The position numbers and the translations under genes were made by a program. Under the pieces are notes generated by a model. That model did no database searches. It saw only the letters and a list, made by a program, of their open reading frames with translations, and was not told the origin of the DNA. Below, piece after piece: positions 47,341 to 57,358 of a stretch of 64,000 nucleotides of DNA; position 1 is the first letter of the stretch, and every line of letters starts with the position of its first letter. The stretch is from contig JADFXM010000024.1 of the NCBI GenBank assembly GCA_015233565.1, forward strand, positions 1-64,000, given 5' to 3'. The DNA comes from Candidatus Rifleibacteriota bacterium (lineage in GTDB: Bacteria > Muiribacteriota > Ozemobacteria > Ozemobacterales > Ozemobacteraceae).

Positions 47341-49902
47341 TCAGGACAACAGGCTGCGGTTATTGGGTTCAGACAACAAAAGAGAAGCGAAGGTAATACC
47401 GTATGCGAGAGTTGCTACCACAAGTACGATAGTATAGCTGAATGTCATAGCAAGCATCATCCCGAGAGTTGAGGCAATAACTCCGCAAATCCCGTTGATT
47501 CCCCACATCCATGGAACCAGGCTTTTTCGTCCGGTTTCGGTCAAGTTTCTGATTCCCAAAGGGCAAATCATTCCCATTAGTAGTGCCAAGGGAGAAATTG
47601 AGACTAACGTTACAAAAAGTCTGGCAATCCAACTCCCACCTGCGAAGTGCTCCAATAGGCATGGAAGAACCCAAGCAGTCAGCAGGGTTGCTGCCATTAC
47701 TCCTGTCAAGGCCCACTGAGTTTTTCGAATCAAATCTTTAGAATCGAACCTTGAGGTAAGAAAGCTCCCTCCGCTTCCAAACAGTAGCAAAGCAAAAAGG
47801 ACCACTGAAATTGAGTGGGAAGGATGACCCAAAAAAAGGATATAACGCTGAATCAACGCAACTTCGATTAGCATAAAGCCAAGTCCTATTCCACCAAAAT
47901 ACATAAAATGAGGGATAAGAGCAGGCCTCGAAATTGACAAAGCATCGGGATGTTCCCTTTGAAAAGTCTGAATTGGTTTCACCAGGAAAAGGATACAAGC
48001 ATACATCATCCCGATGAAAGCCGCCCCTAAAATCAGGGTGGCACGGCTACCATGGCTAAAATCCCCCATTTTTAAAGCATCGACCCAACTTTGTATTGGA
48101 CGATCAATATTAAAGAAAAATGGTCGGTCGTCGGATGGGGAACTCAAATCAAACGGATCGTTGGCAAGGGATTTAGAATCCAACCGTAAAAGGTTCCCTA
48201 AATCAAAGCTGGTTGTTGAATTCGGGGTAATTTGGGGCCATAACAGATTAAATCCGCGACTTTCGCACAGTTTCTGCAATACAACCTGTTCATTTTGCGT
48301 AATAGGAGAGCGTTTAAGCAACATCGAAGCAACATAGGTTGAAAGATATCCTGGACATGTCAACATGGCAATATGCTCTTGCGGTTTTTTTACTCCTGCC
48401 CGACGAAGCGTTTCTGCCATCATCACAGCAACCCGAGCCGATTCACCATATCGTACAGGATCGAACCATCGTGAAACGCTGAGAATACCATCCGGCTGCA
48501 AATGCGAAAAATAGAGATCAAAAGCTTCTTGTGTATATAAGCTGTTTTCCGTCATAACCAGGGTTCCTGCCATTGAAGAAGCCCAGGTATCAATCATTGA
48601 CATCTGGATTAAATCATAGTTCTGAGCGCGTCGGAATAACTCATGGCGAGCTTCCCCAACAGTCAGATGAACACGTGGATGGGAGTAAGGCCGTCCACTG
48701 AAGTCGCCAAAAACATTTTCAACTGCATCTACGACAGCAGGGTTCAATTCCACAACATCAACCGCTCCGGAGGCAAAAGACAAGGCAGTCAGCACGTCAC
48801 GGCCGCCACCTCCACCGATAATGAAAGTTTTCTGGATAGGTTGTCCCAAAGCCAAGCGCCAGGAATATCCAGCTGCAGTAACATCCCATGCGAGAAAATC
48901 GAGTTTTCCCTTTTCCCCCATTGCCCCAATACCGTTCTGAAGAATTGGAGTCCCTGCATCTGCGTCGAGTTGTAACCACAGGGTGGGGAGTACAGTTCCG
49001 GAAAAAGTTCTGCTAATCCCCCAACCCACTTGCCATAAACGGCGCAATTCCTCAATTTGTTGTGGCGTGACTTTTATCCCCTGGCGGTTTTGAAACATTT
49101 CAATTGCTGCACTGGAACCGGGAATTTCAGTTGTCACAGAAACCCGAGCTAAGGCATTCCAAGTAACCCATTTTACAGAACTCTGGTCCTGGCCTTTCGC
49201 AAAATTTAAACGAAACCAATCCTGCCAGATAACACTCCCACAACATACTGCTACTAAGGTTAGCGTCAGGACTAAGCCTCCCCATTTTGTACGCGAGTTC
49301 CCAAGACTCAATGAAAAAAGTGAACCAGCCCCAGCGGTAGCAGCAGCACACAAAAAAATGACATTCACAGCAGGAAAATAATTGAGTAACGGAACAACCA
49401 GTAAACATCCCCCTGCTGCTCCAATCAAATCATATAAATAAAGGCGAGATATGTCTTGTGAGTAGCTTCCCAGGATTACTGCAATAACATAACCACTGAA
49501 GTAGAAACAAACAAAAAATAACGCTGTTCCAAGAGCTATCTGAATTGGTTGGAATCCTGGTCCCCAGTTACGGGCTACAATGAAAACAAATCCAAGAGCA
49601 GCCAAGAGAGTACCTATCGCCGATAGAAAAGCTGCACTTATGCTGTCAACAGCGGTTACGGGAGGGTTCCTAAATCGCATCCCCTTAAAAACTGAAATTG
49701 CTGAAGCTGCGATGCCGAGCATAACTACCGAAAGTATGAGAAATGCAGAATGATAACTAACCGTAACCGACATTAGACGTGTCAAGGCAATCTGTGCAAT
49801 CAGAACACTCATTGAAGTGAGTGTCAAACCAAAGACCACTGAGATTGGAGCTCGCGATGTTTCGCTTGGATTTATATTTGTTGCTGCCATGCTTTTACTC
49901 AC
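47341..49902 (-). CDS. Large membrane protein with spermidine-synthase-like domain
   Basis: 853 residues. About six to seven N-terminal hydrophobic segments, a soluble Rossmann-type domain near 330-560 (TFIIGGGGGRDVLTALSF near 364 and VDVVELNP near 387, the AdoMet/dcAdoMet-binding motifs), and five to six C-terminal hydrophobic segments. The middle part resembles polyamine aminopropyltransferases, but the family fused to transporter-like helices has no established reaction, and activity as a spermidine synthase should not be assumed. It is monocistronic, with its own terminator. Confidence 0.78.
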   Translation of the reverse strand: MSKSMAATNINPSETSRAPISVVFGLTLTSMSVLIAQIALTRLMSVTVSYHSAFLILSVVMLGIAASAISVFKGMRFRNPPVTAVDSISAAFLSAIGTLLAALGFVFIVARNWGPGFQPIQIALGTALFFVCFYFSGYVIAVILGSYSQDISRLYLYDLIGAAGGCLLVVPLLNYFPAVNVIFLCAAATAGAGSLFSLSLGNSRTKWGGLVLTLTLVAVCCGSVIWQDWFRLNFAKGQDQSSVKWVTWNALARVSVTTEIPGSSAAIEMFQNRQGIKVTPQQIEELRRLWQVGWGISRTFSGTVLPTLWLQLDADAGTPILQNGIGAMGEKGKLDFLAWDVTAAGYSWRLALGQPIQKTFIIGGGGGRDVLTALSFASGAVDVVELNPAVVDAVENVFGDFSGRPYSHPRVHLTVGEARHELFRRAQNYDLIQMSMIDTWASSMAGTLVMTENSLYTQEAFDLYFSHLQPDGILSVSRWFDPVRYGESARVAVMMAETLRRAGVKKPQEHIAMLTCPGYLSTYVASMLLKRSPITQNEQVVLQKLCESRGFNLLWPQITPNSTTSFDLGNLLRLDSKSLANDPFDLSSPSDDRPFFFNIDRPIQSWVDALKMGDFSHGSRATLILGAAFIGMMYACILFLVKPIQTFQREHPDALSISRPALIPHFMYFGGIGLGFMLIEVALIQRYILFLGHPSHSISVVLFALLLFGSGGSFLTSRFDSKDLIRKTQWALTGVMAATLLTAWVLPCLLEHFAGGSWIARLFVTLVSISPLALLMGMICPLGIRNLTETGRKSLVPWMWGINGICGVIASTLGMMLAMTFSYTIVLVVATLAYGITFASLLLSEPNNRSLLS

Positions 49903-50055
49903 TTAAGATATCGAATTTCGAATCATATTAGAAAATGGCGTAAAACTTCGGACGAAAATCAAATGAAATTAATTTCTCCCTATATTTTTTGTTTAAATAG
50001 AATTTCCTAAAGGATTAAATTTACTGGATGCGAAGGCTTGCCACCTCCCAGAACT

Positions 50056-50568
50056 TCAATCAAAAGTTGGGCTTACTTCCTTCACCCAATGAAGATGCAA
50101 AGGAACGATGAAGAAAGTGAAAAGACCAATGCCACAAGAACCAGGTTTCTCATTTTTTGCCTGAACAAGATCGCTCAAAGCCATCAATTCAATGATTCCA
50201 CCTTTTTCAAATTCTATAGTCGTTCTTCTCTTCCAAAGCTGCTGAAAATCAACAACTCCTCGTATTTTAGACATTATATCAACCCTCATTCCATCGGCTT
50301 CAGGATGATAACAGCGGAAATGAACCGCATGTCCCTTTTGAAGGTATTCAATTTAAAAAGGAGGAACAGCAATTACTTTAGCATGTAATTCATTCATGGC
50401 CGCCTGGAGTTTCTGAAGATTTTCAGATTGACAGAAAATTGCTAAATCAGTGTCGCGGCTAAATTCGGCTCCGCCGTATAACACGCATGCCTGGCCGCCC
50501 ATAAGCAGATATTTGACCTGATGCTTTTGGATCGTAGAAAGGACTTTGTGTATCTGGTTCGGGGTCAA
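50056..50568 (-). pseudogene. Nucleotidyltransferase (AbiEii-like) with in-frame stop
   Basis: From ATG 50568 the frame reads MTPNQIHKVLSTIQKHQ, then YLLMGGQACVLYGGAEFSRDTDLAIF, the GG...SRDxDL active site of stand-alone nucleotidyltransferases. A TAA at 50353-50355 interrupts it. The same frame then continues as YLQKGHAVHFRCYHPEADGM, then RVDIMSKIRGVVDF, then MALSDLVQAKN, all expected of the family, before the homology fades near 50160. One substitution would restore the read-through. The gene overlaps the small upstream gene by 110 bases. Confidence 0.7.
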
Positions 50569-50719
50569 GTGAGCCTCCCAGCATAATAAAAGTATTCCAT
50601 AATTGTTGTGATCTTGCCCAGCGTTCTTGGGGCGTCAGAGTATACCATTCGGTCCATTCATCTTCTGAAAAGACTTCAAATGGTTTGGAATTCTCGGGAA
50701 TATAATTTGTTTTTTTCAT
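50459..50719 (-). CDS. Small protein paired with the nucleotidyltransferase
   Basis: About 86 residues from ATG 50719 (GTG at 50725 is an alternative). The segments EWYTLTPQERWARSQQLWN, GGSLDPEPDTQSPF and GRPGMRVIRRSRI look like a conserved family commonly found directly upstream of such nucleotidyltransferases, and the C terminus appears complete. It overlaps the 5' part of the nucleotidyltransferase by 110 bases in another frame. Function is unknown; a toxin-antitoxin role is possible. Confidence 0.6.
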   Translation of the reverse strand: MKKTNYIPENSKPFEVFSEDEWTEWYTLTPQERWARSQQLWNTFIMLGGSLDPEPDTQSPFYDPKASGQISAYGRPGMRVIRRSRI

Positions 50720-50951
50720 ACTCACTCAATGATTTTACCACAACAATTTCTTGCCACAAATGTTTGATTTATTTGGTCGTGAAAATAGCTGATGCCAGCT
50801 ATGATGGGTTTGTGTGTTGATTGTTGTTTCATAGGTTTTTGGTTTTATTTTTTTTCGGCAAGTTTTGGGTATTTTTACTTTTTGTAGAAAAAAAATAAAA
50901 AAGTTGTTTTTGGGTATTGTACCTGTGTTTCTACTGTGGCATTATTGGAAA

Positions 50952-52280
50952 ATGAAAAAGATAATTGAGACTCTTCAACTTAACCGTCTTCTTCACGGAA
51001 TCCGCAAAGATTTTTTGCAGGTTGGTGATTCTATAACAACCTCTGCAAGTGATTTCCAATATCCTATCGCAGATGTGCTTATGTCTGGTCTAGCAATGAT
51101 GTTTGTTCAGGATCCAAGCATGTTAGAATTTCAAAGACGACTTCAGGAAAGGAAAAGAAGCAATAATCTGAATACCATTTTTGGAGTAGAGAATATTCCC
51201 GAAAACACTCAGTTCCGCGAGATTCTTGATCCTGTAAATCCAAGTGAGGTACAAGTGAGTTTTGAAACCTGTATTCGTGCCTTACAACAAACTCGCATAT
51301 GGTCAAAATTTCGTGTTCTGGATGGTCGTTATGCTGTTTTATTGGACGGATTTGAGTTTTTCAGAAGTGATAAACGTGGTTGCCCTCATTGTCTTGAGTA
51401 TGATCATAAAGATGGTCGTAAAGATTATGCTCACAAATGTCTTGCTGTTACGCTGGCACATCCAACAGCCAAAACTCCTATTCCAATTCTTCTCGAGGAA
51501 ATTAAACAGGAAGATGGAACAAAGAAACAAGATTGTGAATTTAATGCCGCTAAAAGGGTTATTCCTGTTTTGGCAAAACAATATCCACATTTAGACATGA
51601 TACTTGTCGGTGACGGGTTATTTTCAAAGGGACCAATGATTATAGAAGTCAAAAATGCTGGTTTAAGCTATATTTTTGTGGCCAAGCCTACTGATCATAC
51701 CACTCTTGAGGAAAATATTGCAGGATTGAGGCTTTGCAGTGGCGTCGAGAAACTTGAAATTGCAGAAGATAATGGTACAAAAAAGGTTTATGAATGGAGC
51801 AAAGATGTTGAGCTTAACGGAAGCAGTGAGCTGAAAACCAATTGGTTTAGTTATACTGAGACATTAAAAACAGGAAAAATAAAATATCGTAATTCATGGG
51901 TTACCGATATAAAACCTACTCGAAAAAATATTCAGGAATTGGTTGAGGTTGGAAGACATAGGTGGCAGATAGAAAATCAGGTTTTTAATGTACTTAAAAA
52001 CCATGGGCATCATCTTGAACATAATTTTGGTCATGGAAAAAAACATCTGGCTTTTATTTTCATTATTTTAAATTTTTTGGCGTTTATGCTTCATCAAATA
52101 CTTGCTTTGTCAGACAAACTTTTTCAAGCAACTCAAGAATGGGTTGGAACAAAAGATGGACTGTGGTTGGAAATAAGAGTGTTACTGAACCGTTTTGTTT
52201 GGAAAAGTTGGGAAGCGTTACTAAATCACATGCTGGATCGAAGTGATGAACAATGCTTGGAATGCGAATCGCAAAGATGA
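50952..52280 (+). CDS. DDE transposase (IS4-like)
   Basis: 442 residues from ATG 50952; the open frame back to TTG 50865 is less likely. The triad is plausibly LLDGFEFF, LVGDGLFSKGP and RWQIENQVFNVLKNHG (Asp, Asp, Glu). The family also carries a C-x2-C site (CPHC). The gene is intact. I could not find clear terminal inverted repeats on either side by eye, so the element's ends are undefined. Confidence 0.85.
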   Translation: MKKIIETLQLNRLLHGIRKDFLQVGDSITTSASDFQYPIADVLMSGLAMMFVQDPSMLEFQRRLQERKRSNNLNTIFGVENIPENTQFREILDPVNPSEVQVSFETCIRALQQTRIWSKFRVLDGRYAVLLDGFEFFRSDKRGCPHCLEYDHKDGRKDYAHKCLAVTLAHPTAKTPIPILLEEIKQEDGTKKQDCEFNAAKRVIPVLAKQYPHLDMILVGDGLFSKGPMIIEVKNAGLSYIFVAKPTDHTTLEENIAGLRLCSGVEKLEIAEDNGTKKVYEWSKDVELNGSSELKTNWFSYTETLKTGKIKYRNSWVTDIKPTRKNIQELVEVGRHRWQIENQVFNVLKNHGHHLEHNFGHGKKHLAFIFIILNFLAFMLHQILALSDKLFQATQEWVGTKDGLWLEIRVLLNRFVWKSWEALLNHMLDRSDEQCLECESQR

Positions 52281-52416
52281 ATCGAACAAAAGTCTTGTCG
52301 AAATGGGTACCCAGACTCAAACCGATAATTGCTGAGCTGATGCAGAAATTGCATAGTCTACTCAATGCCATGTATAATCCTTGATTACAGAATGAAAATC
52401 TAGCGAAAAAAGTGAA

Positions 52417-52818
52417 ATGATGAATTTTAGGAAAAAATTAAGAATTTCCTTTTTGTTGGTTTTGTGGGTTAGCTTATGCTCTTTCGCAATAGCAGACCCC
52501 GGATCTGATGAAACCGGAATTCGAAACTTGTTGAAGCACTACGAATTGGCATACAATGCTGGGAATGCCTCTGAAATGGCTGGACTTTGGACAACTGACG
52601 GGGACCTGTTCTCCTTGTCTGGAGGAATTATTCGTGGACAAAAGGAAATTTTAGCATTCTTCTCTGAGAGTCTTGCCAAAAATTACAAAGATAGCCAATT
52701 TCATATGAGCTTAGACCAAGTTCGTTTCCTTACTCAAAATTTGGCGAATAATTGCCGCAAGACCAAGTGTTCCGCTGAAAGGTCACACTGGCGGGCACGG
52801 TCGAGGTGGTTGATTTAA
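52417..52818 (+). CDS. Exported SnoaL/DUF4440-like protein, C terminus probably altered
   Basis: 133 residues. A signal peptide (KLRISFLLVLWVSLCSFAIA) precedes a NTF2-like domain (ETGIRNLLKHYELAYNAGNA, then GLWTTDGDLFSLSGGIIRGQKEI). Up to about residue 108 it looks normal; the last 25 residues (NNCRKTKCSAERSHWRARS) are Arg/Cys-rich and do not fit the fold, so a frameshift or fusion is likely near 52745. Starts at ATG 52417 (or 52420). Confidence 0.6.
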   Translation: MMNFRKKLRISFLLVLWVSLCSFAIADPGSDETGIRNLLKHYELAYNAGNASEMAGLWTTDGDLFSLSGGIIRGQKEILAFFSESLAKNYKDSQFHMSLDQVRFLTQNLANNCRKTKCSAERSHWRARSRWLI

Positions 52819-52827
52819 GGAGGGGTT

Positions 52828-53190
52828 ATGATTGATAAAGAATGGGCTCGCTTGTTTGCTGTTGATTGGATTGATTCATGGAACTCACATAACATTTTGC
52901 GAATACTCGAACACTACTCGGATGACTTTGAGATGTCTTCACCTCTCATTATTGAGCGTCTTGGCTTAACCGAAGGTAAGCTTAAAGGAAAAGTTGCTGT
53001 TCGCGATTATTGGCTTCCAAGTCTGTCAATTCAGCCACCATTGCGATTCGAACTTATTGATGTCCTGGTTGGTGTTTCTGAGGTTACGATTTACTATTCG
53101 AATGTTGGAAGGAGAATTGTAGCCGAAACATTATTTATCGACGCTGCAGGGAAAGCAACTCATGGATTCTCACAGTGGTCCGTTAGCTAA
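52828..53190 (+). CDS. SnoaL-like (NTF2-fold) protein
   Basis: 120 residues, cytoplasmic: WIDSWNSHNILRILEHYSDDF and KLKGKVAVRDYWLPSL are typical of small NTF2-fold proteins, some of which are isomerases and many of unknown function. AAGGAGGGG precedes ATG 52828. It follows another NTF2-like gene by 9 bases. Confidence 0.75.
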   Translation: MIDKEWARLFAVDWIDSWNSHNILRILEHYSDDFEMSSPLIIERLGLTEGKLKGKVAVRDYWLPSLSIQPPLRFELIDVLVGVSEVTIYYSNVGRRIVAETLFIDAAGKATHGFSQWSVS

Positions 53191-53207
53191 AGTGAAGAGA
53201 ACTTCCG

Positions 53208-53852
53208 ATGAATTTTGACTCTTTTGAAAATGAACGTTTGTACAAATGTCTTTCCAGGTTAATGCCACATGTGAATCGAGATGAGGTTGCACTTACCGGC
53301 GGAGTTGCAATTGAAATCATTCTGGCCTTATATGAAGAACCATTTAAGCGAAAAAAACTTTCGGATGTCGACTTCGTTGTTATGAGTCGTGACTCGATTT
53401 TCCCGACGGTCTCCGACGATTTTCTGGTATCACATTACCATGTACCTCAGCCTGGTTATTCAAAATTTCTAATTCAACTTGTAGATCCAATATCACAACT
53501 TCGGCTTGACATATTTCCCGGCCTTCTTGGATCAATCAAATCTGCTCCTTATATTCACTTGGGTAATGAAAAGTTGCTCGTTTTGGACTGCAACGACATA
53601 CTTGAACATAAGATCCTTACTCTTTCGAAATCTTCCATTGAACAACCAGTCGACCAAAAACACTACCGAGATGCTTTAAGATTGGCAAAGGCGTGTTCTA
53701 AGCATATTTCGCCAATTCCTCCGAGCCATTTCGCAAAGGAAATTTACTCCACCGATTTAAGCACTTCTTGCTTGCGTTGTGAGTTGAGCGTGGATACTGC
53801 TTTTCCTCTAGCGTCAAAGCAAAACATCTTCGATATATTGGGGTATGTATGA
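53208..53852 (+). CDS. Putative nucleotidyltransferase-like protein
   Basis: 214 residues. EVALTGGVAIEIIL followed by KLSDVDFVVMSRD fits the GG...DxD core of the nucleotidyltransferase fold seen in AbiEii-type toxins and related proteins; the second Asp of SDVD is at about residue 57. The rest (IFPGLLGS, DCNDILEHKILTL) is compatible with that fold. No partner gene is obvious. It is the third nucleotidyltransferase-fold gene in the window, and it lies between two transposase genes. Confidence 0.6.
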   Translation: MNFDSFENERLYKCLSRLMPHVNRDEVALTGGVAIEIILALYEEPFKRKKLSDVDFVVMSRDSIFPTVSDDFLVSHYHVPQPGYSKFLIQLVDPISQLRLDIFPGLLGSIKSAPYIHLGNEKLLVLDCNDILEHKILTLSKSSIEQPVDQKHYRDALRLAKACSKHISPIPPSHFAKEIYSTDLSTSCLRCELSVDTAFPLASKQNIFDILGYV

Positions 53853-54146
53853 CAGATTCATTGATAGCCCCCAAGCCACTTGCAAAGAAGCTTGGGATAA
53901 GAAGTGGAAGCAAGATTTTTTTAATCGACCCCCCCACAATTACCTGCAACTATTGGCCCCCCTTCCCGCAGAAGGTGTGAAAAAATTGATTTTTTTGACC
54001 GTTGTTGAATAATTTTCATATTGTTTTAAATAAAATTTTCTAATTTTGTCTTTTCAGTTCTTTCATTTCTTCCTTTTTCTTGAAATAGAAGATTTACTTA
54101 CCCCTTCTAATTTCTAAAATACCTCCTTTTATCATTTTGTTTCGGC

Positions 54147-55424
54147 CTACCCTTCATTTATTTCCCAGCGGCACCTCCATTTCAACCCAATCCACCGTTG
54201 AATATTATAAGTGATACACGCCCACATCGCTTCCATACTTACCTTTAGCAAGCCTCTTAATCGGAATTGACGCAAACCGATCTTTTCTTTTATCCAAGCA
54301 TTTGGAAATTCAGCCGTCTGCGATCTTTTTTTATAAACCGCCTTGGCTTCTTCCGTTTTCATTTTTTCTCGAAAGGCAAGGATTTCCGGCGCATAAATTG
54401 TTCGCCTGACTGATCGTCCTCTTCTTGAATTTTGAGGGCAACATTTCGGTTGGAATTTACATTTTTGGCAAACCCCTTGTGCCGCCAAATAACGACAATT
54501 TATGGTTCCAATTTCCTTACTCTTTGATTTCAATAGCATGATTTGCCCAGCCGGACAAATAAAAATGTCATTTGCTGAGTTGTAGGAGAACTTCTGAAAA
54601 TCAAAATAAGAATCGCCACGGCGCTTTTCTTAACTTTCAGAGCCTAAATTTTCTGGTATTGAGCCAATAAAATCTATCGATCTACTACTCATTTCCAGAA
54701 TACTTCCCTTTGTTGTATAACCACTGTCGACAACCATTTGCTTAGGAGCTCGACCGGTTTTTTCCTCAATTCTTTCTATCGACGGAATCAATTCATGAGT
54801 GTCATTTCCCGCTTGGCTTACCCCGACGCCAACAATGAGATCATTTGCAGCATCAGTCGATATCTGGACATTGTAACTTGGTGAAAAACCCCCATTGCTT
54901 TGTTTCATATTTCTGGATTCCGGATCCGTCATGCTTGCCCGCGCATCTTCCTTTTCCTTTTGACTTTTCTTTATGACTCGAAGTTTCTCCAATTCTGAAA
55001 GGCTTTTCTCTAGTTTTTCTTTCTGCTCCCTTGCCGCCCGTTCCTGGGCTTTTTTCCGTCGCAAGCTTCCTTCCTCTGTTGTTTGAAGCTCATTTAACGC
55101 TGCAACCTGTTCCTGGGCAAGTTTCAAATTCTCCAGAAAAGTTTTCTCCCGGCGAAAACTCTTTCCACTGGCGTTGGCCTTGATCTTGGTCCCATCATGC
55201 ATGACTCTTTCCATTGTTATTAACTCTTCGGCACTCAACAAGGCCAAAACCTGGATCAAAAGATCGTCCAACGCTTCCTTGTGGTCGACTCGAAAATCGG
55301 ACAAAGAATGATGGTTTATGGAAGTCATCCCGGTTAGCCACTGGCATGCGGGATCGAATTCACATAATTGAGCTATTTCGCGTGCAGAGCTTTCCCTGCA
55401 ATTAACAGACGACACCAATTTCAT
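54147..55424 (-). pseudogene. IS1182-type transposase, truncated and interrupted
   Basis: Reads ESSAREIAQLCEFDPACQWL, INHHSLSDFRVDHKEALDDL, VMHDGTKIKANASGKS and then, after a TAA at 54630-54632 in the same frame, FICPAGQIMLLKSK, GVCQKCKFQPKCCP and AEFPNAWIKEKIGLRQFRLRG, all typical of IS1182/IS5-like DDE transposases. The N-terminal domain of about 60 residues is missing: the first residues (MKLVSSVNC) lie over what looks like a DUF3052 gene on the other strand. One nonsense mutation plus the truncation make it inactive. Confidence 0.8.
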
Positions 55425-55686
55425 TCACATTTTTTCAACAAAAAGAGAAGGGTTGTCGCAAGCGCTTTGTTTGTGTCTAAAAAAATTGAAACAAGATGGA
55501 ATGATTTGGGTTTCATGGCCAAAAAAATCATCGAAAATCCCGACTGAAATAACTGATGATACGATTAGAGAGATGGCTCTCCCGCTTGGTCTAGTTGACA
55601 TAAAGGTTTGCGCGTTGGATGAAATTTGGTCTTGCTTGAAACTGGTCATCAGAAAACGAATATCCAAAAGCGAAAGTTATACATAG
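55408..55686 (+). pseudogene. C-terminal part of a DUF3052 gene
   Basis: The plus strand is open from 55408 and reads TNFIHIFSTKREGLSQAL, then DGMIWVSWPKKSSKIPTEIT, then LPLGLVDIKVCALDEIWSCL and LKLVIRKR, the conserved core of DUF3052 proteins, ending at TAG 55684. The first half of the gene is absent; IS1182 sequence begins at the break near 55400. A TTG at 55453 could start a shorter protein but this is unlikely to work. The function of DUF3052 is unknown. Confidence 0.65.
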
Positions 55687-56071
55687 CATATTTAGTAAAA
55701 TGATTTAGTGTTAAAAAAGTGATACAATATTTCTGTCGATGCCGATTCAAATTGTCTGAGAGAAAAATTAAGAATCTGAACAAATTCCTCAAGGGAGTAG
55801 GCAAAACTCGCATCAACTTCTTTCGAAAGGTTTTTCCTTTAGTCGCGGGCTTTTGTTTTTGGTGCGTTTTTTCCCTAATTAATTTTGTAAAACTCCCATA
55901 AAATAACGTGCTAACGCTCAGCCAATCCTGCAAAATGAGACTGGCCGAAGCGCTTTTCGAAATGTGTATTCGGAAAATGTTTTTTTTAACAATCTTCACC
56001 CGAGTAGTGGCGAAAAATAAAAATTCTAAAGTAAAAAATATCGCAATTGTTTTTTGGTGGGGTTATTGGCT
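55687..56071. other. Intergenic stretch (about 385 bp)
   Basis: No supported gene; the open frames on either strand lack ribosome binding sites and family features. It separates the accessory island from the RNA-modification cluster. Confidence 0.4.
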
Positions 56072-57358
56072 CTACGATATCGTTTTAAGTTGTTTTTCAT
56101 CTGCTGAAACCGCTTCAACTATGTTGATGGAATTGGAATAATCTTCCTTGGAAAAGGTTTCCGGCATTACGCACCGAATATATTCGCGACTGAAGCCTTC
56201 CCAATGGTGGTTTGCCTGAAATTCCCAGAGGACTTCGATTTTCTTTCCAATAAAAGACTGGTGAAATTTAAGGGCGGAATTTTTCCAGATTTCTTCAACT
56301 GCTTTCGACCTTTGTTGCTTAACAGAAGCAGGTATTTGATCCGGAAAATTGGCTGCAGGAGTGCCATTTCGAGGAGAAAATCTAAAAATATGGATTCTTG
56401 AAAAGGAAATTTCTCTTAAAAAATTAGTGGTTTCATCAAACTCGGCATCTTTCTCGCCAGGAAATCCAACTATTAAATCAGTAGTGATAGCGATTCCAGG
56501 AATCAGCTTCCGCGCTTTTTCAACTATTGTCGAGAAAGTGCGAGTATCATATGGGCGGTTCATGCGTTTCAAGACTTCAGAGCTTCCCGATTGCAGAGGA
56601 ATATGCAGATGATGACATGCCTTTGGGGATTCTGCCATCCAGGAAAGCAAATCATCGTTTATTTCGAGAGGTTCGATGGAACTTAACCTGATTCTTTCGA
56701 TACCTTGCAGGGGTTCATTATTATCAAATTCCCTTAACAAGTGTGTCAGCCCAAATTCGTATTTTCCTAAATGGATGCCGGTAAGGACAATTTCCTTTTT
56801 CCCTGAAAGGGCAATTTTACTGGCTTCGGTGATAGATTCTGCGAGAGGTTTGGAATATTCCTTTCCTCGGAGGAATGGTACAATGCAATAGGTGCAAAAA
56901 TGTGAGCATCCATCCTGAATCTTTAAAAATGCACGGGTTCTTTCAAAAATAGGAAAAGTGTTTTCGTGAAATTGATTTTCTGACCTGTTGCAATCAAATC
57001 CAAGTTTGGTAAGGATTTCCCTGATCTGCTCCTTGGTGGAATTGGTATCGATTAATTCGTATTCCTGATGTGATTCAGTGCCAAAAGCTTGATCCGTGCT
57101 TTGGATTTGCGCTCTTCGTGCCTCACATCCGGCTAGAAGAATTTTGGCGTCTGGCCATGTTCTCTTTGCCGATCTGAGCGATTGCCTAACTTTCTGGGAA
57201 GCTCTTCCGGTTACAGCGCAACCGTTGATGATTACTAAATCAGGAATTTCAGTGGCAAGAACTCGCTTTAATCCAAATTCCGATATTGTTGCGGCAAGTT
57301 TCTCCCCGTCATAATAACTGACTTTACATCCAAAGGATTCAAGATAAAAAGATTGCAT
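56072..57358 (-). CDS. mtaB: tRNA t6A37 methylthiotransferase MtaB
   Basis: 428 residues. MtaB turns t6A37 of tRNA into ms2t6A with two Fe-S clusters. An N-terminal UPF0004 domain with Cys11, Cys47 and Cys78 (FGCKVSYYDGE, NGCAVTGRASQKVR, LAGCEARR), a radical-SAM domain with CSHFCTYC near residues 151-158, and a TRAM domain at the C terminus (KIEVLWEFQANHH) are all present. The pattern NGCAVT...RQ and the absence of an ISL-type motif favour MtaB over MiaB and RimO. The gene is last in tlyA-rsmE-mtaB. Cytoplasmic. Confidence 0.9.
   Translation of the reverse strand: MQSFYLESFGCKVSYYDGEKLAATISEFGLKRVLATEIPDLVIINGCAVTGRASQKVRQSLRSAKRTWPDAKILLAGCEARRAQIQSTDQAFGTESHQEYELIDTNSTKEQIREILTKLGFDCNRSENQFHENTFPIFERTRAFLKIQDGCSHFCTYCIVPFLRGKEYSKPLAESITEASKIALSGKKEIVLTGIHLGKYEFGLTHLLREFDNNEPLQGIERIRLSSIEPLEINDDLLSWMAESPKACHHLHIPLQSGSSEVLKRMNRPYDTRTFSTIVEKARKLIPGIAITTDLIVGFPGEKDAEFDETTNFLREISFSRIHIFRFSPRNGTPAANFPDQIPASVKQQRSKAVEEIWKNSALKFHQSFIGKKIEVLWEFQANHHWEGFSREYIRCVMPETFSKEDYSNSINIVEAVSADEKQLKTIS

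Noticed and set aside
50085..50156. Minus-strand signal-peptide-like frame (MRNLVLVALVFSLSSSFL)
   Set aside because: It ends after about 23 codons at a TGA; it may be a remnant start of another gene joined to the nucleotidyltransferase pseudogene, but nothing follows it.
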